In this document: piece after piece, positions 5,603 to 5,709 of the stretch
How the letters are laid out: each line of letters opens with the position of its first letter
Numbering within the stretch: the first letter of the stretch is position 1
From: an uncultured Rhodospirillales bacterium
Lineage (GTDB): Bacteria > Pseudomonadota > Alphaproteobacteria > Acetobacterales > Acetobacteraceae
Reading direction: 5' to 3'
Length of the DNA: 5,709 bases
Assembly: GCA_903932545.1 (NCBI GenBank)
Contig: CAIZGT010000551.1
Location: 1-5,709 of the forward strand
Made by a program: the position numbers and the translations under genes
Notes under the pieces: generated by a model
Databases searched by the model: none
Told to the model about the DNA's origin: nothing
The model's input: the letters and a program-made list of their open reading frames with translations, nothing else

Positions 5603-5709
5603 TTAGGCGACGTCCAATCCCGCCAGCGCTCTAAAGCCGGCCTCATCGACGGTCTGAATCCCCAATTCAGCCGCCTTCTTCGCCTTTGATCCGGCGTCGG
5701 TGCCGAGCA
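5603..5709 (-). CDS. ligA: NAD-dependent DNA ligase LigA, C-terminal BRCT tail only (5' part outside window)
   Basis: The last 34 codons plus the TAA (5605-5603) of a gene entering from the right edge. The residues LGTDAGSKAKKAAELGIQTV followed by DEAGFRALAG match the end of the BRCT domain of bacterial LigA, where the 'aGSKl.KA.eLGi...dE.eF..ll' pattern is highly characteristic. LigA seals nicks in DNA replication and repair using NAD. Only this tail is visible, so catalytic residues cannot be checked. Other BRCT proteins are possible but rarer in bacteria. Its stop faces the DUF3108 stop across 21 bp, with no clear terminator hairpin between them. Confidence 0.87.
   Translation of the reverse strand, partial: LGTDAGSKAKKAAELGIQTVDEAGFRALAGLDVA

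Overview
The window comes from a GC-rich (roughly 60% by eye) proteobacterial chromosome, most likely an alphaproteobacterium. The evidence is the C-terminal tail of a LigA-type DNA ligase, a DUF3108 exported protein, a tRNA-Val with encoded CCA, and fatty-acid/CoA genes whose sequence style resembles Rhodospirillales and Rhizobiales homologues. Genus cannot be fixed from sequence alone. I saw no insertion sequence, phage, CRISPR array, toxin-antitoxin pair or defence island.

Left part (1-2592, minus strand): an SCP2-type thiolase is followed downstream by an AMP-forming acyl-CoA synthetase that runs off the left edge, so its C-terminus is missing. Between them is a 130 bp gap holding a head-to-head pair of REP-like palindromes. 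The two genes share a reading frame, and only the thiolase stop codon separates them.

Middle (2593-3956): an 87 bp divergent gap separates the thiolase from a small plus-strand antibiotic-biosynthesis-monooxygenase (ABM) domain protein with a GTG start. That gene converges on a minus-strand exported alpha/beta hydrolase of the dienelactone hydrolase / PAF-acetylhydrolase-like group. Their stop codons overlap on a single TTAA.

Right part (3957-5709): upstream of the hydrolase on the same strand is a DUF4337-like three-helix membrane protein, 23 bp away. Next is a minus-strand tRNA-Val(CAC) with a clear sigma70-type promoter (TTGACA, 17 bp, TATCAC). Divergent from it is an exported DUF3108 protein on the plus strand. 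At the right edge is the last 34 residues of NAD-dependent DNA ligase (LigA, BRCT domain) on the minus strand.

How the genes may work together: the synthetase and thiolase plausibly activate and cleave an acyl or side-chain substrate in a beta-oxidation-like route. The adjacent ABM protein and exported hydrolase could belong to the same catabolic theme, but that link is inference from proximity. The right-hand genes look like unrelated housekeeping or conserved-hypothetical genes. I found no convincing undescribed system. The most notable items are the REP-like doublet, the in-frame junction it occupies, and the compact tRNA promoter inside the upstream region of the divergent DUF3108 gene.
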